Below are positions 8,043 through 15,072 of a DNA stretch of 36,678 nucleotides, one piece after another (position 1 is the stretch's first letter; every line of letters begins with the position of its first letter). The DNA lies in NCBI GenBank assembly GCA_003133425.1, contig PKXI01000236.1, positions 1 through 36,678 on the forward strand, given 5' to 3'. Below the pieces are notes generated by a model. That model was not told where the DNA came from, searched no databases, and saw nothing but the letters and a program-made list of their open reading frames with translations. Both the position numbers and the translations under genes were made by a program. This DNA is from Acidobacteriaceae bacterium. Its GTDB lineage: Bacteria > Acidobacteriota > Terriglobia > Terriglobales > Acidobacteriaceae.

Positions 8043-9080
8043 ATGGCGCAGCGTCTCAGGGTTCTCTTGCTGATCCCGCATCTGGGCGGCGGCGGTGCGG
8101 AGCAGGTTACCGCTCTGCTGGCGCGGGGCCTGTCTCGCGACAAATATGAAGTGCACCTGGGACTGGTAACGCGTTCCAATGCCGCGTCCCCCCGTCTGCC
8201 GCCCTGGGTCACGGTTCACAATTTGAGCGCTTCAAGGGTACGTTCGGGAGCTTTTCGTTTGCTCCGCCTGGTGCGGCGGCTCAAACCAGACGTGATCTTG
8301 TCCGGGATGGCGCATCTCAATTTTCTTGTCCTGATGCTGCGGCCATTTTTCCCGAAGTCGACGCGGGTGCTGGTGCGGCAAAACGGAACTGTCTCTTCCG
8401 CGTTGGCCGATGGACAAGTGCCACGCTATACACGGCTGCTCTACCGGCTGCTCTACCGCCGTGCGGATCGGGTGATTTGCCAGTCGCGCGCCATGGCGGT
8501 GGATATGGCCGGCGAGCTTGAACTGGGGGCGCAGCAGATTGCGGTTTTGCCTAATCCGATCGATTTCGCCGGCATCTGGGCAGCAAGAAACGGCCCCGAT
8601 CAGTGGACGGGGCCCGGTCCCCATCTGCTGGCAGTGGGAAGGCTCTCGCGGGAAAAGGGATTTGACTTGTTGCTGCAGGCGTTCGTTTGTGTGCAGCACC
8701 AGTTTCCGCACGCCGACCTGCTTATCGCCGGCGCCGGAGCGGAGGAAGCGTCGCTGAAAGCCCAGTGCCGCTCGCTCGGGCTCGAACGGGCAGTCAACTT
8801 TGCCGGCCACCTCGAGCAGCCTTACGCATGTTTTCCCGGCGCTACGCTTTTTGTGCTCTCGTCCCGCCACGAGGGCATGCCCAATTCTCTTTTGGAGGCT
8901 GCCGCCGCGGGACTGCCCATTGTGGCCCTGCCCTCCTCGGGAGGGGTTGTGGACTTGCTCCGCCACCGTCCCGGCGCCTGGCTCGCAACAGAGATCTCCG
9001 CCGCCGCGCTCGCTGATTCGCTTGACTCGGCGTTGCAGGTTCTCCATCCGCGGCAGCAGTTTATGCACACCCGTTCATAA
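8043..9080 (+). CDS. GT4-family glycosyltransferase, 3' end displaced by inserted DNA
   Basis: This open frame encodes 345 residues with a complete GT-B core: N-terminal LLLIPHLGGGGAEQV, donor-domain LLAVGRLSREKGFDLLLQAF, the E-x7-E motif EGMPNSLLE and the strand GLPIVALPS. GT4 enzymes of this type normally finish with a helix of the form F..E.AI.AYE.LI after LQxLxPxQxFxH. Here the frame reads LQVLHPRQQFMH and then stops after TRS. A matching end, FAFEHAIEAYEQLID, lies about 1.3 kb downstream at 10380-10463. The gene therefore appears split, and the product lacks its last helices, which normally cross back to the N-terminal domain. Function may be lost or reduced. Confidence 0.82.
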   Translation: MAQRLRVLLLIPHLGGGGAEQVTALLARGLSRDKYEVHLGLVTRSNAASPRLPPWVTVHNLSASRVRSGAFRLLRLVRRLKPDVILSGMAHLNFLVLMLRPFFPKSTRVLVRQNGTVSSALADGQVPRYTRLLYRLLYRRADRVICQSRAMAVDMAGELELGAQQIAVLPNPIDFAGIWAARNGPDQWTGPGPHLLAVGRLSREKGFDLLLQAFVCVQHQFPHADLLIAGAGAEEASLKAQCRSLGLERAVNFAGHLEQPYACFPGATLFVLSSRHEGMPNSLLEAAAAGLPIVALPSSGGVVDLLRHRPGAWLATEISAAALADSLDSALQVLHPRQQFMHTRS

Positions 9081-9242
9081 CGCGAAACTCGGGTGCCCGA
9101 TCCGTATGCGGTCGTTCGCGCCCAAAACGCGGCTGCCAACCGCAAATGCGTTCTTCCCCTGCAAAGCGCCGAGAGCGGCAACTCCCAGGCCAACGCGCCC
9201 CACAAATTCGCGCCGGTTTAATTGCGTTCCACAGCACTTCAT
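9075..9242 (-). pseudogene. Truncated 5' end of a Tat-exported Gfo/Idh/MocA-type oxidoreductase
   Basis: From the ATG at 9242 the frame encodes 55 residues. The start is a twin-arginine signal (LNRREFVGRVGLGVAALGAL), followed by GSRVLGANDRIRIG. That sequence is typical of the start of exported Gfo/Idh/MocA oxidoreductases, where the Rossmann glycine motif should follow at once. Instead the reading breaks into HPSFAL and a TGA at 9077-9075, which abuts the end of the split glycosyltransferase. Only the signal peptide and first strand survive, so no enzyme can be made. The break lies close to 9093. The family assignment rests on a short stretch and is moderately sure. Confidence 0.6.
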
Positions 9243-9350
9243 GGCCGTGTTCCCCCAATCCTGCGTGCGCTTTCAATATCGCGTTTCCCGATCGCCGTTC
9301 AACGCGACAACTCATCAAACGCGCGCGTGAAAAGTCCGCAGGAAATCCGC

Positions 9351-9758
9351 TCAGCGCTGGCCCTTGCTCTCGCTTTGCTCTACTCGCGCCTTCACCAGCT
9401 TCTTGATGAGCGCCGTTGGTAGCGGCTTGTCGGTGGGGAAATGGACAGTCCCTTTGGAGGTGGAGAAACCCTTGAGTTCGTCCTTGAACGCTTCAATTAC
9501 CGCAGCGGTGGGGAACAAGCTGCAGTGGTCCTTGAATGCGGCGAACCAGACAAGAACTTTTTTGGTTTTGAATGCGGGCATGCTGTAGCTGATGGTCTCG
9601 GTTGCCTCCAGCGGCAAAGCAGAGCGAATTGCCGCGCGCATCCGGGTGAGGATACTGCGTGCAGGTTCCGCGACAGTTGCAAAGTATTCGTCGATGGTCT
9701 TGGGAGTGCCGTTCCCCTTCTTCTGAGAGCTTGAATCACCCGATTGCTTTTTTCTCAT
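9351..9758 (-). CDS. DUF1801 (YdhG-like) domain protein
   Basis: This 135-residue protein is of normal size for the DUF1801 family, small cytosolic proteins of uncertain role, some annotated as iron-chaperone-like after Bacillus YdhG/Fra. The family pattern is clear: TIDEYFATV near residue 21, then MRAAIRSALP, ATETISYSMPAFK, VLVWFAAFKDHCSLFP and the end KGTVHFPTDKPLPTALIKKLVKARV. The first 18 residues are Lys/Ser-rich and probably disordered. It lies inside the segment that splits the glycosyltransferase gene and precedes the truncated oxidoreductase on the same strand. It has no visible link to polysaccharide synthesis. Confidence 0.85.
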   Translation of the reverse strand: MRKKQSGDSSSQKKGNGTPKTIDEYFATVAEPARSILTRMRAAIRSALPLEATETISYSMPAFKTKKVLVWFAAFKDHCSLFPTAAVIEAFKDELKGFSTSKGTVHFPTDKPLPTALIKKLVKARVEQSESKGQR

Positions 9759-10379
9759 GCCGTCGATGCTACAAGGGCCGACACATTCAGTCCACGCCCG
9801 AATTTGCTTTGAATTGTCCCGGTTTTTGAGCCAAATCTACCTCTCAATCAAGGGAAATGACGGTCTCGATGGCGGGTTTTCAAAATGTTCGCCCCGGAGG
9901 CAACCGAGTGCTGATTTTTCCTCATGTGATTTAACCCCTTGACATTTTTTCGCCAAAGTTGTTTCCTGCAAGTACTGATCCTTTTATCTCCAGCGGAAGC
10001 CCTCGTAACCCGGGGTCTCTTTCCGCGTTGTCACCAGGGGAACGGCTCAGACGGAGCAGCAGACTCGCCTGTTTAGATCGTGAAACGGCATATTTTTCAG
10101 TCTGCACGGCTTTTCGATACCGTCGAGCGCGTTTTCTCCGAACGTCACCGATGCCAGCATTGGCTCGGGAGGCGACAGCGATTGCTGGAGGGGCCCTTGC
10201 ACGACCGTTGCTTGAATGATGCATTTGCAGACTTTCTACGCAGTTTCACGCGTCCATTGCTCGCCTACTACTCACCGCGTGCCAGCCAGGATTCCATGAG
10301 GCCGGCATCGAGTCTCCGCCGCAACGACCGCCGATGCAATCAAATTGAATTCATCAGGACTGATCTCCTCGAGCAGAAA
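9759..10379. other. About 620 bases without a recognisable gene
   Basis: The stretch holds only short open frames (below about 130 codons) with no family pattern. The part near 9790-9970 is visibly more AT-rich than its neighbours. An exact TTGACA occurs at 9939-9944 on the plus strand, but no -10-like hexamer follows at 16-18 bp. It belongs to the presumed inserted segment and is best read as debris. Confidence 0.6.
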
Positions 10380-10463
10380 TTTGCCGGGGAGTTTGCGTTT
10401 GAGCACGCCATCGAGGCCTATGAACAGTTGATCGACTCGACCTTCGCGGAGGGAAAGCGATGA
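10380..10463 (+). pseudogene. Detached C-terminal end of a GT4 glycosyltransferase
   Basis: The plus-strand frame reads KFAGEFAFEHAIEAYEQLID and a short tail to TGA at 10461-10463. This is the characteristic closing helix of GT4 enzymes, and no glycosyltransferase core precedes it. It shares an ATGA overlap with the next glycosyltransferase start, and the ribosome-binding site GGAGGG (10448-10453) of that gene lies inside it. It would complete the gene at 8043-9080 in register after QQFMH. Origin from a different, deleted glycosyltransferase gene is also possible. Confidence 0.65.
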
Positions 10464-11608
10464 GCCACGTCGCACTGGTTATTCCCGGCCTTGACCGGAT
10501 CGGCGGCGCGGAGCGGCAGGTAATGCTGCTCGCCAAAGGACTGCGCCGGCGCGACTGGCGCGTCAGCGTCGTGGCTCTATCCAGTGTCGGCAGCCGGGCA
10601 GCCGCCGAGTTGAATGCCGCTGGAGTCGAGTTCCTGTGCCTGGAAATGCGCAAAGGACTGGCCGATCCGCGCGGATGGATTCGTTACAACCGCTGGCTCA
10701 ACCGGGAGAAACCACAGGTAGTCCACACGCACCTTGCCCACGCAGCGTGGCTGGCACGCTGGTCGCGGCTCAGCACGCCGGTGCGGGTCCTGGTGGACAC
10801 CCTGCACAGTTCGTCCACCGGCAAGTTGGCCCGTCGTCTCGGCTATCGGTCCAGCATTTGGTTTCCAGACCAGGTTACGGCTGTAAGCCAGTCGGTTGCC
10901 GACGCTCATTTCGCAGCCAGGATGGTGGACCCGGACAATCTCTCAATACTGCCAAACGGGGTAGACGTCGAGGATTTCCACCCGGATGCGCGTGTCCGGG
11001 CTTCGGCGCGGCAAGAGCTCGGCCTCAAAGACGAGTTCCTGTGGCTTGCCGCCGGCCGCCTGGAAGCCGTAAAGGACTATCCCACTCTCCTCCATGCCTT
11101 CGCCAAGATCCCCGAACCGGGCCGGCTGATCATCGCGGGCGAAGGCCCTCAGCATAGCGAACTGTGCCAGCTCTCAGCGGATCTCGGACTGGAGCGCCGC
11201 GTTCGCTTTCTTGGCTTTCAACCGGATGTGAAGCCTTGGATGCGCGCCGCGGACGGCTTCGTTCTCTCTTCCCGATGGGAAGGGCTGCCCATGAGCCTGC
11301 TCGAAGCCGGGGCTTGCGCCCTACCCTCTGTTGCCACCGATGTTCCTGGCTCGCGCGATGTGATCGTGCAGGGCCGCACCGGCAGGCTGGCTCCATGCGG
11401 CGCACCTGCCGCGCTGGCCAGTGCAATGACCGCCACGATGCAATCTACACCGGAGGAACGCCACAGCATGGGCAACCTGGCCCGCCTGCATGTGGCGGAG
11501 CGATACAGCCTGGAGACCATGCTTGACCGCTGGGAGAGACTTTATGCGAAGTTGCTTCGGCGCAACTATCAACCCAGCCATGGGATGCACGATCCGCTGC
11601 CAATCTAG
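10460..11608 (+). CDS. GT4-family glycosyltransferase
   Basis: The product is 382 residues with a complete GT-B fold and probably acts at the inner face of the cytoplasmic membrane during exopolysaccharide repeat-unit assembly. Visible features are the N-terminal glycine loop RIGGAERQVMLLAKGL (residues about 13-28), the HTHLAHAAW acceptor-side motif, a donor-domain start LWLAAGRLEAVKDYPTLL, the E-x7-E motif EGLPMSLLE, and the strand ALPSVATDVPGSRDVI. The start is supported by GGAGGG six bases upstream. The ATGA overlap with the preceding glycosyltransferase remnant indicates former translational coupling of the two genes. Donor sugar unknown. Confidence 0.9.
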   Translation: MSHVALVIPGLDRIGGAERQVMLLAKGLRRRDWRVSVVALSSVGSRAAAELNAAGVEFLCLEMRKGLADPRGWIRYNRWLNREKPQVVHTHLAHAAWLARWSRLSTPVRVLVDTLHSSSTGKLARRLGYRSSIWFPDQVTAVSQSVADAHFAARMVDPDNLSILPNGVDVEDFHPDARVRASARQELGLKDEFLWLAAGRLEAVKDYPTLLHAFAKIPEPGRLIIAGEGPQHSELCQLSADLGLERRVRFLGFQPDVKPWMRAADGFVLSSRWEGLPMSLLEAGACALPSVATDVPGSRDVIVQGRTGRLAPCGAPAALASAMTATMQSTPEERHSMGNLARLHVAERYSLETMLDRWERLYAKLLRRNYQPSHGMHDPLPI

Positions 11609-11670
11609 ACCTTACCTGCCGAGCCCGCCCACGGAGGGATGAACCAGTACGTCAGCAGGTACAAAGACGC

Positions 11671-12453
11671 TTAGACAGCTCGAGTCTTTCGGATCTTGCG
11701 ATCGAGCCGCTTTCTGACCTGAACGCCGTGAACGCGCCACAGCGCCAGCGCTTCAAGAAGCCGTTCAGCCGGGCTCAGTGTTGCGGGCCGCAACTCGGTC
11801 AAAACTCTCTCCACTGAAGTGAATTGCGCGGCATGATCGCGCAGAAACGCGCGCAATCGAACTACCAACGAATCTTCAGCGGTATTGGGATGTACGCAAA
11901 TTGTCCAAAGGCCATTCGGCTTCTCCACCGGCTCCCAAAGCTGTTGAGGAATCCATGTCACGCCTCCGCGGTTAAACGGGACGCGCGCAAAGCCGTCTGA
12001 CAGTACATTGATTCCCCCCAGCCGGAGTGCACGCAAAGTTTGCACGTCAAATCCATGGCGAGGCGCAACCCAGATTCGCGGGTTCAGTCCGTGGCCACGA
12101 AGAATCTCCATCCCGGCATGAATCCATTGGCGCTGAGTCTCCATGGGAACGCCCGCGAACTCCGACATCCGATGAAGTGCCAACAGGCTGCGGCCCCGGC
12201 TGTTTGAGAGATGCCGGTAGCCGTGCAAGCCGATGCAGGCGCCGGCGGACTCCTGGTCGCGCATTCGCTTCCAGAATTCTGGATCAGGCGGCGAAAGCTC
12301 CAGGCCTGGGTCCCGATTGTCGGGAACGATGGCGAGAATCGGCTGGACTTTGAACTCCTCGATCAGGCTGAGAAGGCGCTGCCAGCGCGGCTTCGAAGCG
12401 GAGGGGCATAAATCGTCGCCGCGAAGAATGTATTGAGCCGGTTTGGGAATCAT
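11671..12453 (-). CDS. DUF2334 polysaccharide deacetylase-like protein
   Basis: The product is 260 residues from the ATG at 12453, which overlaps the flippase stop in an ATGA arrangement. The frame is open further upstream, but that part is out-of-frame flippase sequence. It resembles DUF2334 proteins, which share the NodB/carbohydrate esterase 4-like barrel. The metal-site Asp pair is in LRGDDLCP (residues 10-17). The His pair is in GLHGYRHL (75-82), and APRHGF follows. The end is basic. Its place as last gene of the Wzz/Wza-ligase-flippase series suggests it deacetylates or otherwise trims a sugar in the polymer. No signal peptide is visible, so it would act in the cytosol unless exported another way. 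Confidence 0.82.
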   Translation of the reverse strand: MIPKPAQYILRGDDLCPSASKPRWQRLLSLIEEFKVQPILAIVPDNRDPGLELSPPDPEFWKRMRDQESAGACIGLHGYRHLSNSRGRSLLALHRMSEFAGVPMETQRQWIHAGMEILRGHGLNPRIWVAPRHGFDVQTLRALRLGGINVLSDGFARVPFNRGGVTWIPQQLWEPVEKPNGLWTICVHPNTAEDSLVVRLRAFLRDHAAQFTSVERVLTELRPATLSPAERLLEALALWRVHGVQVRKRLDRKIRKTRAV

Positions 12454-13817
12454 GCAGCCGCCCCAGCGTGGGAGGCTTGAGCGAGCAGCCTCCTGCTCCA
12501 GTACCAGAAAAAGAAGAATGTGCTGACGGTCCACAGAGAAGTAGCTAGCGCAATTCCGGCGACACCGAACCATCGCATCAGAATCAGATTTAGAATCAGA
12601 TCCAGGCCGAGATTGATTGTGCCGCAATAAAGAATCAGGTCCGTGCGCCGCATAGCGACGATGAAGCGATAAAAAACCCTGCTGCAAACAAAGAACGGAA
12701 TCTGAATCGCGTACATCACCAACACCTTTGTAACGACTGCCGTATCGCCCGGCCCGAACGCGCCGTGTTGAAAAGTAATGCGAATCAACATGTTCGCACC
12801 GGCAATCAACAGCATTGCAATTGGTGCGGAGACCAGCGCGGTGAGGCAGGCCCACGTTCGCAGGGTTTGGCGGCAGCCTGACCAATCCCGATGAGCGATC
12901 ATGCTGGATAAATACGGCACCACCGCCGTTGAAACCGCGCCAGCCAGCAGCGTAAGCACCACGCTCACAAAGCAGTTGGCATACACCAATGCTGAAACGC
13001 TCCCCGCGGGCAGCATCGCGGCCATCGATTGATCCACCAGCAGGCCGCCCGACGCGACAACGCCGCTCAGCAATACCGGCCCGTGCTGGTGGCCTACCTC
13101 GCGAGCAGCTTCCGTCATTCCATACCAGCGCAGGCGGAAGCGGTATCCATGCGAGTCCATCATCCATGCCACAATCGCCGCATGAATCAGCGAACCGGCC
13201 AGCGTGCCGTAGACCATGGCCCAAATGCCGAAGCGGCCACCCAGCAGCAATGCACCCAGAATGATCGACACTGAAATCACAACCGGAGCCAGCGCCGGCA
13301 GCGCAAAGCGGTCAAAGGTATTCAGGACGGCGGTGCAGTTGGTGGCGATTCCTGTAATCAGCACCACCGGCAGCAGCGCATAAAAAATCTGTATTGCGAG
13401 TTCCAGTTTGGCCTGCGGAAAATGCGAAGCAATCAGCGGAAAGAATCCGTGCGCTGTGAGCGCCATCGCGGCAGACGCTGCCACCAGCAGCAAACACATC
13501 CACAGCATCGAGCTCGACAAAAGCTGCTGTGCGCGATCGTGACCCTCCTGTTCCCTCACCCGGATCAGCGTGGGCACCAGCACCTGGTTCATCTACTCGG
13601 AGATCAGGTTGATCAGCAGGCTGGGAATCAGCGCCGCGGCAAGAAAAGCATCCATGGCGTCGGAGCGTCCATAGATGCCGGCAACCGCAATCTCCTTGAA
13701 CGTGGCGACGATCTTGACCACTATTCCGACGGCCGCGACCGACGCCGCAGCGTGGAAGATGCGACGATTAACGCTGCCGCCTTTGAACAGCACTGCGATT
13801 TGGGAGATGGTGGCCAT
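12450..13817 (-). pseudogene. Wzx/MurJ-like polysaccharide flippase interrupted by an in-frame amber codon
   Basis: The reading frame from ATG 13817 to TGA 12450 would encode 455 residues of a multi-span lipid-linked oligosaccharide flippase (MOP superfamily, MurJ-like). It begins with FKGGSVNRRIFHAA and DAMDAFLAAALIP and continues with many hydrophobic helices. Codon 75, at 13595-13593, is TAG. The frame continues immediately with MNQVLVPTLIRVREQEG and no shift, so this is a point nonsense change, for example from TCG or CAG. Translation could restart at the ATG right after the stop, but the first two helices would be missing. It sits between the O-antigen ligase (31 bp upstream) and DUF2334. 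A sequencing error cannot be excluded. Confidence 0.82.
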
Positions 13818-13848
13818 GGTTAGCGGCAGGGGTAATGAATCCGCAATC

Positions 13849-15069
13849 TTACGCAGTCTGCTCCGAGGTCGCCTCGAACCCGACCGTCCGGGCAGGGTCT
13901 GGGAAGCACTCTGCCAGTTCTTCCGGCTCTTCGACGGCAAGCCGTCCCGCCAGCGCGATCAAGGCAATCAGCAGCCACGTCGTGCGGCTATCCTCTACCG
14001 TAGAAGCCATCGCTGTGACGGCCCAAACCAGCAGAGCTGTACCCAGGGCCAGTTGCAGAGGGCCATGGGTTTGGAGGGTCGACCGCGCAGCCAACACAAG
14101 GATGGCTACAGCCAGAAACAGAGCGCAAAGGCCGCCGCTGACTAGAATGGCGAGAACCGTGTTGTGCGCGGTATCGATGGGCGACAATCCCGCAGCGCTG
14201 ACAAACGAGCCCGCCCCGGTGCCCAGCAGCGGTGCCTGAACAAAGGCGTGCCAGCCCGCTGTCCAAATGCTCAACCGTTGGTTTAAGCCTCCGTGCATAA
14301 GTTGTTCTGGAATAGTGGCCAGGCGTTCGAACATCTCATGAGGGATTTTGAACCAGAGGACCGCCGCCAGCACCGGCAGCGCGAAGATTCCGGCAAGCAC
14401 TGTCCGCGGGTGACTGCGAGAGAGCAGAATGCCGCAACCTGCCAGCGCAACCACTGCGGCCAGCAATCCTCCCCTGGAAGCCGTGAGGACGACCGCAACC
14501 AGGCCGAGCGGCAGGTAGCCCAAGGCCAGCAGGCGTGCAGGCCAGCGAGACTCGCTGTTCAATAGCAGCGCTGCCAGCGGAAATCCAAGATCGAGAAACC
14601 GCGCCACGTCGTTGGGGTCTTGTCCGTACGCGGCAAAGCGGATCTGCCCTGCGGCAATTGCCTCGGGCGAAGCAAAATTCGCGAGCGTAAGCGCGGCCAG
14701 CACCCACGAACCGGCAACATAGGCACGCAGCAAAGAGCGCAGATCGCGCGGACTCTCAGCAAACTCCCACACCATCCAGACGACCATCATCACCTGGAAG
14801 TAGGCGCGCATCATGACCAGCGTCGCAACTGGTTCGATGGTCCAGAAATAGGAGCAGCAGAACCAGAGATAGAAAGCCAGCACCATCCATTGCACAGGAC
14901 CGGGGGTGCGCACACGGCCCGCCTGAAGAACCGCCGGAATAGCCGCCAGCAGCAGGAGCAACCCTGCGATCCGGGATACATTGCCAATCGGCACGCCCAG
15001 ATCCAACGAGTACTCCCATGGAATCGTGAAGGCGAAGAGCAGAAGCAATGCCCAGGCAGCTTTTCTCAT
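13849..15069 (-). CDS. O-antigen ligase/polymerase family membrane protein (Wzy/WaaL-like)
   Basis: This 406-residue, very hydrophobic protein has about ten or more membrane segments, as in the O-antigen ligase/Wzy polymerase family. Such proteins join lipid-linked repeat units at the periplasmic face. The family hallmark is the large periplasmic loop, here between about residues 225 and 290 (GLNQRLSIWTAGWHAF, then GTGAGSF). It is followed by AHNTVLAILVSGG, the typical His-Asn helix start. The gene begins three bases after the stop of the Wzz-Wza fusion and ends 31 bp before the flippase, so all should be co-transcribed. Whether it polymerises or ligates cannot be told. With Wzx and Wzz partners, a polymerase role is more likely. 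Confidence 0.87.
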   Translation of the reverse strand: MRKAAWALLLLFAFTIPWEYSLDLGVPIGNVSRIAGLLLLLAAIPAVLQAGRVRTPGPVQWMVLAFYLWFCCSYFWTIEPVATLVMMRAYFQVMMVVWMVWEFAESPRDLRSLLRAYVAGSWVLAALTLANFASPEAIAAGQIRFAAYGQDPNDVARFLDLGFPLAALLLNSESRWPARLLALGYLPLGLVAVVLTASRGGLLAAVVALAGCGILLSRSHPRTVLAGIFALPVLAAVLWFKIPHEMFERLATIPEQLMHGGLNQRLSIWTAGWHAFVQAPLLGTGAGSFVSAAGLSPIDTAHNTVLAILVSGGLCALFLAVAILVLAARSTLQTHGPLQLALGTALLVWAVTAMASTVEDSRTTWLLIALIALAGRLAVEEPEELAECFPDPARTVGFEATSEQTA

Positions 15070-15072
15070 CGC

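Larger units (their letters stand above)
9070..10380. other. Inserted or rearranged segment splitting a glycosyltransferase gene
   Basis: The edges are inferred from where glycosyltransferase homology stops (about 9070) and resumes (about 10380), so they are good to perhaps 15 bases. The segment contains, on the minus strand, a complete DUF1801 gene and then the first roughly 49 codons of a Tat-exported oxidoreductase gene, plus about 600 bases without a recognisable gene. No transposase and no matching inverted ends were found. An exact target duplication was not found either. It may be a fragment moved by illegitimate recombination, or an assembly join. Confidence 0.6.

Noticed and set aside
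9939..9944. Exact TTGACA as a promoter -35
   Set aside because: No -10-like hexamer at 16-18 bp (tttcct region) and no gene follows on that strand inside the debris.
9050..10385. Target-site duplication flanking the inserted segment
   Set aside because: The flanks share only a loose agcag...ttt(a)tgc resemblance, not an exact duplication, and no terminal inverted repeats were found, so no IS or transposon is claimed.
12454..13224. N-terminal extension of the DUF2334 frame to 517 codons
   Set aside because: The extra part is an out-of-frame reading of the flippase gene. The fold starts at the ATG at 12453, which overlaps the flippase stop.
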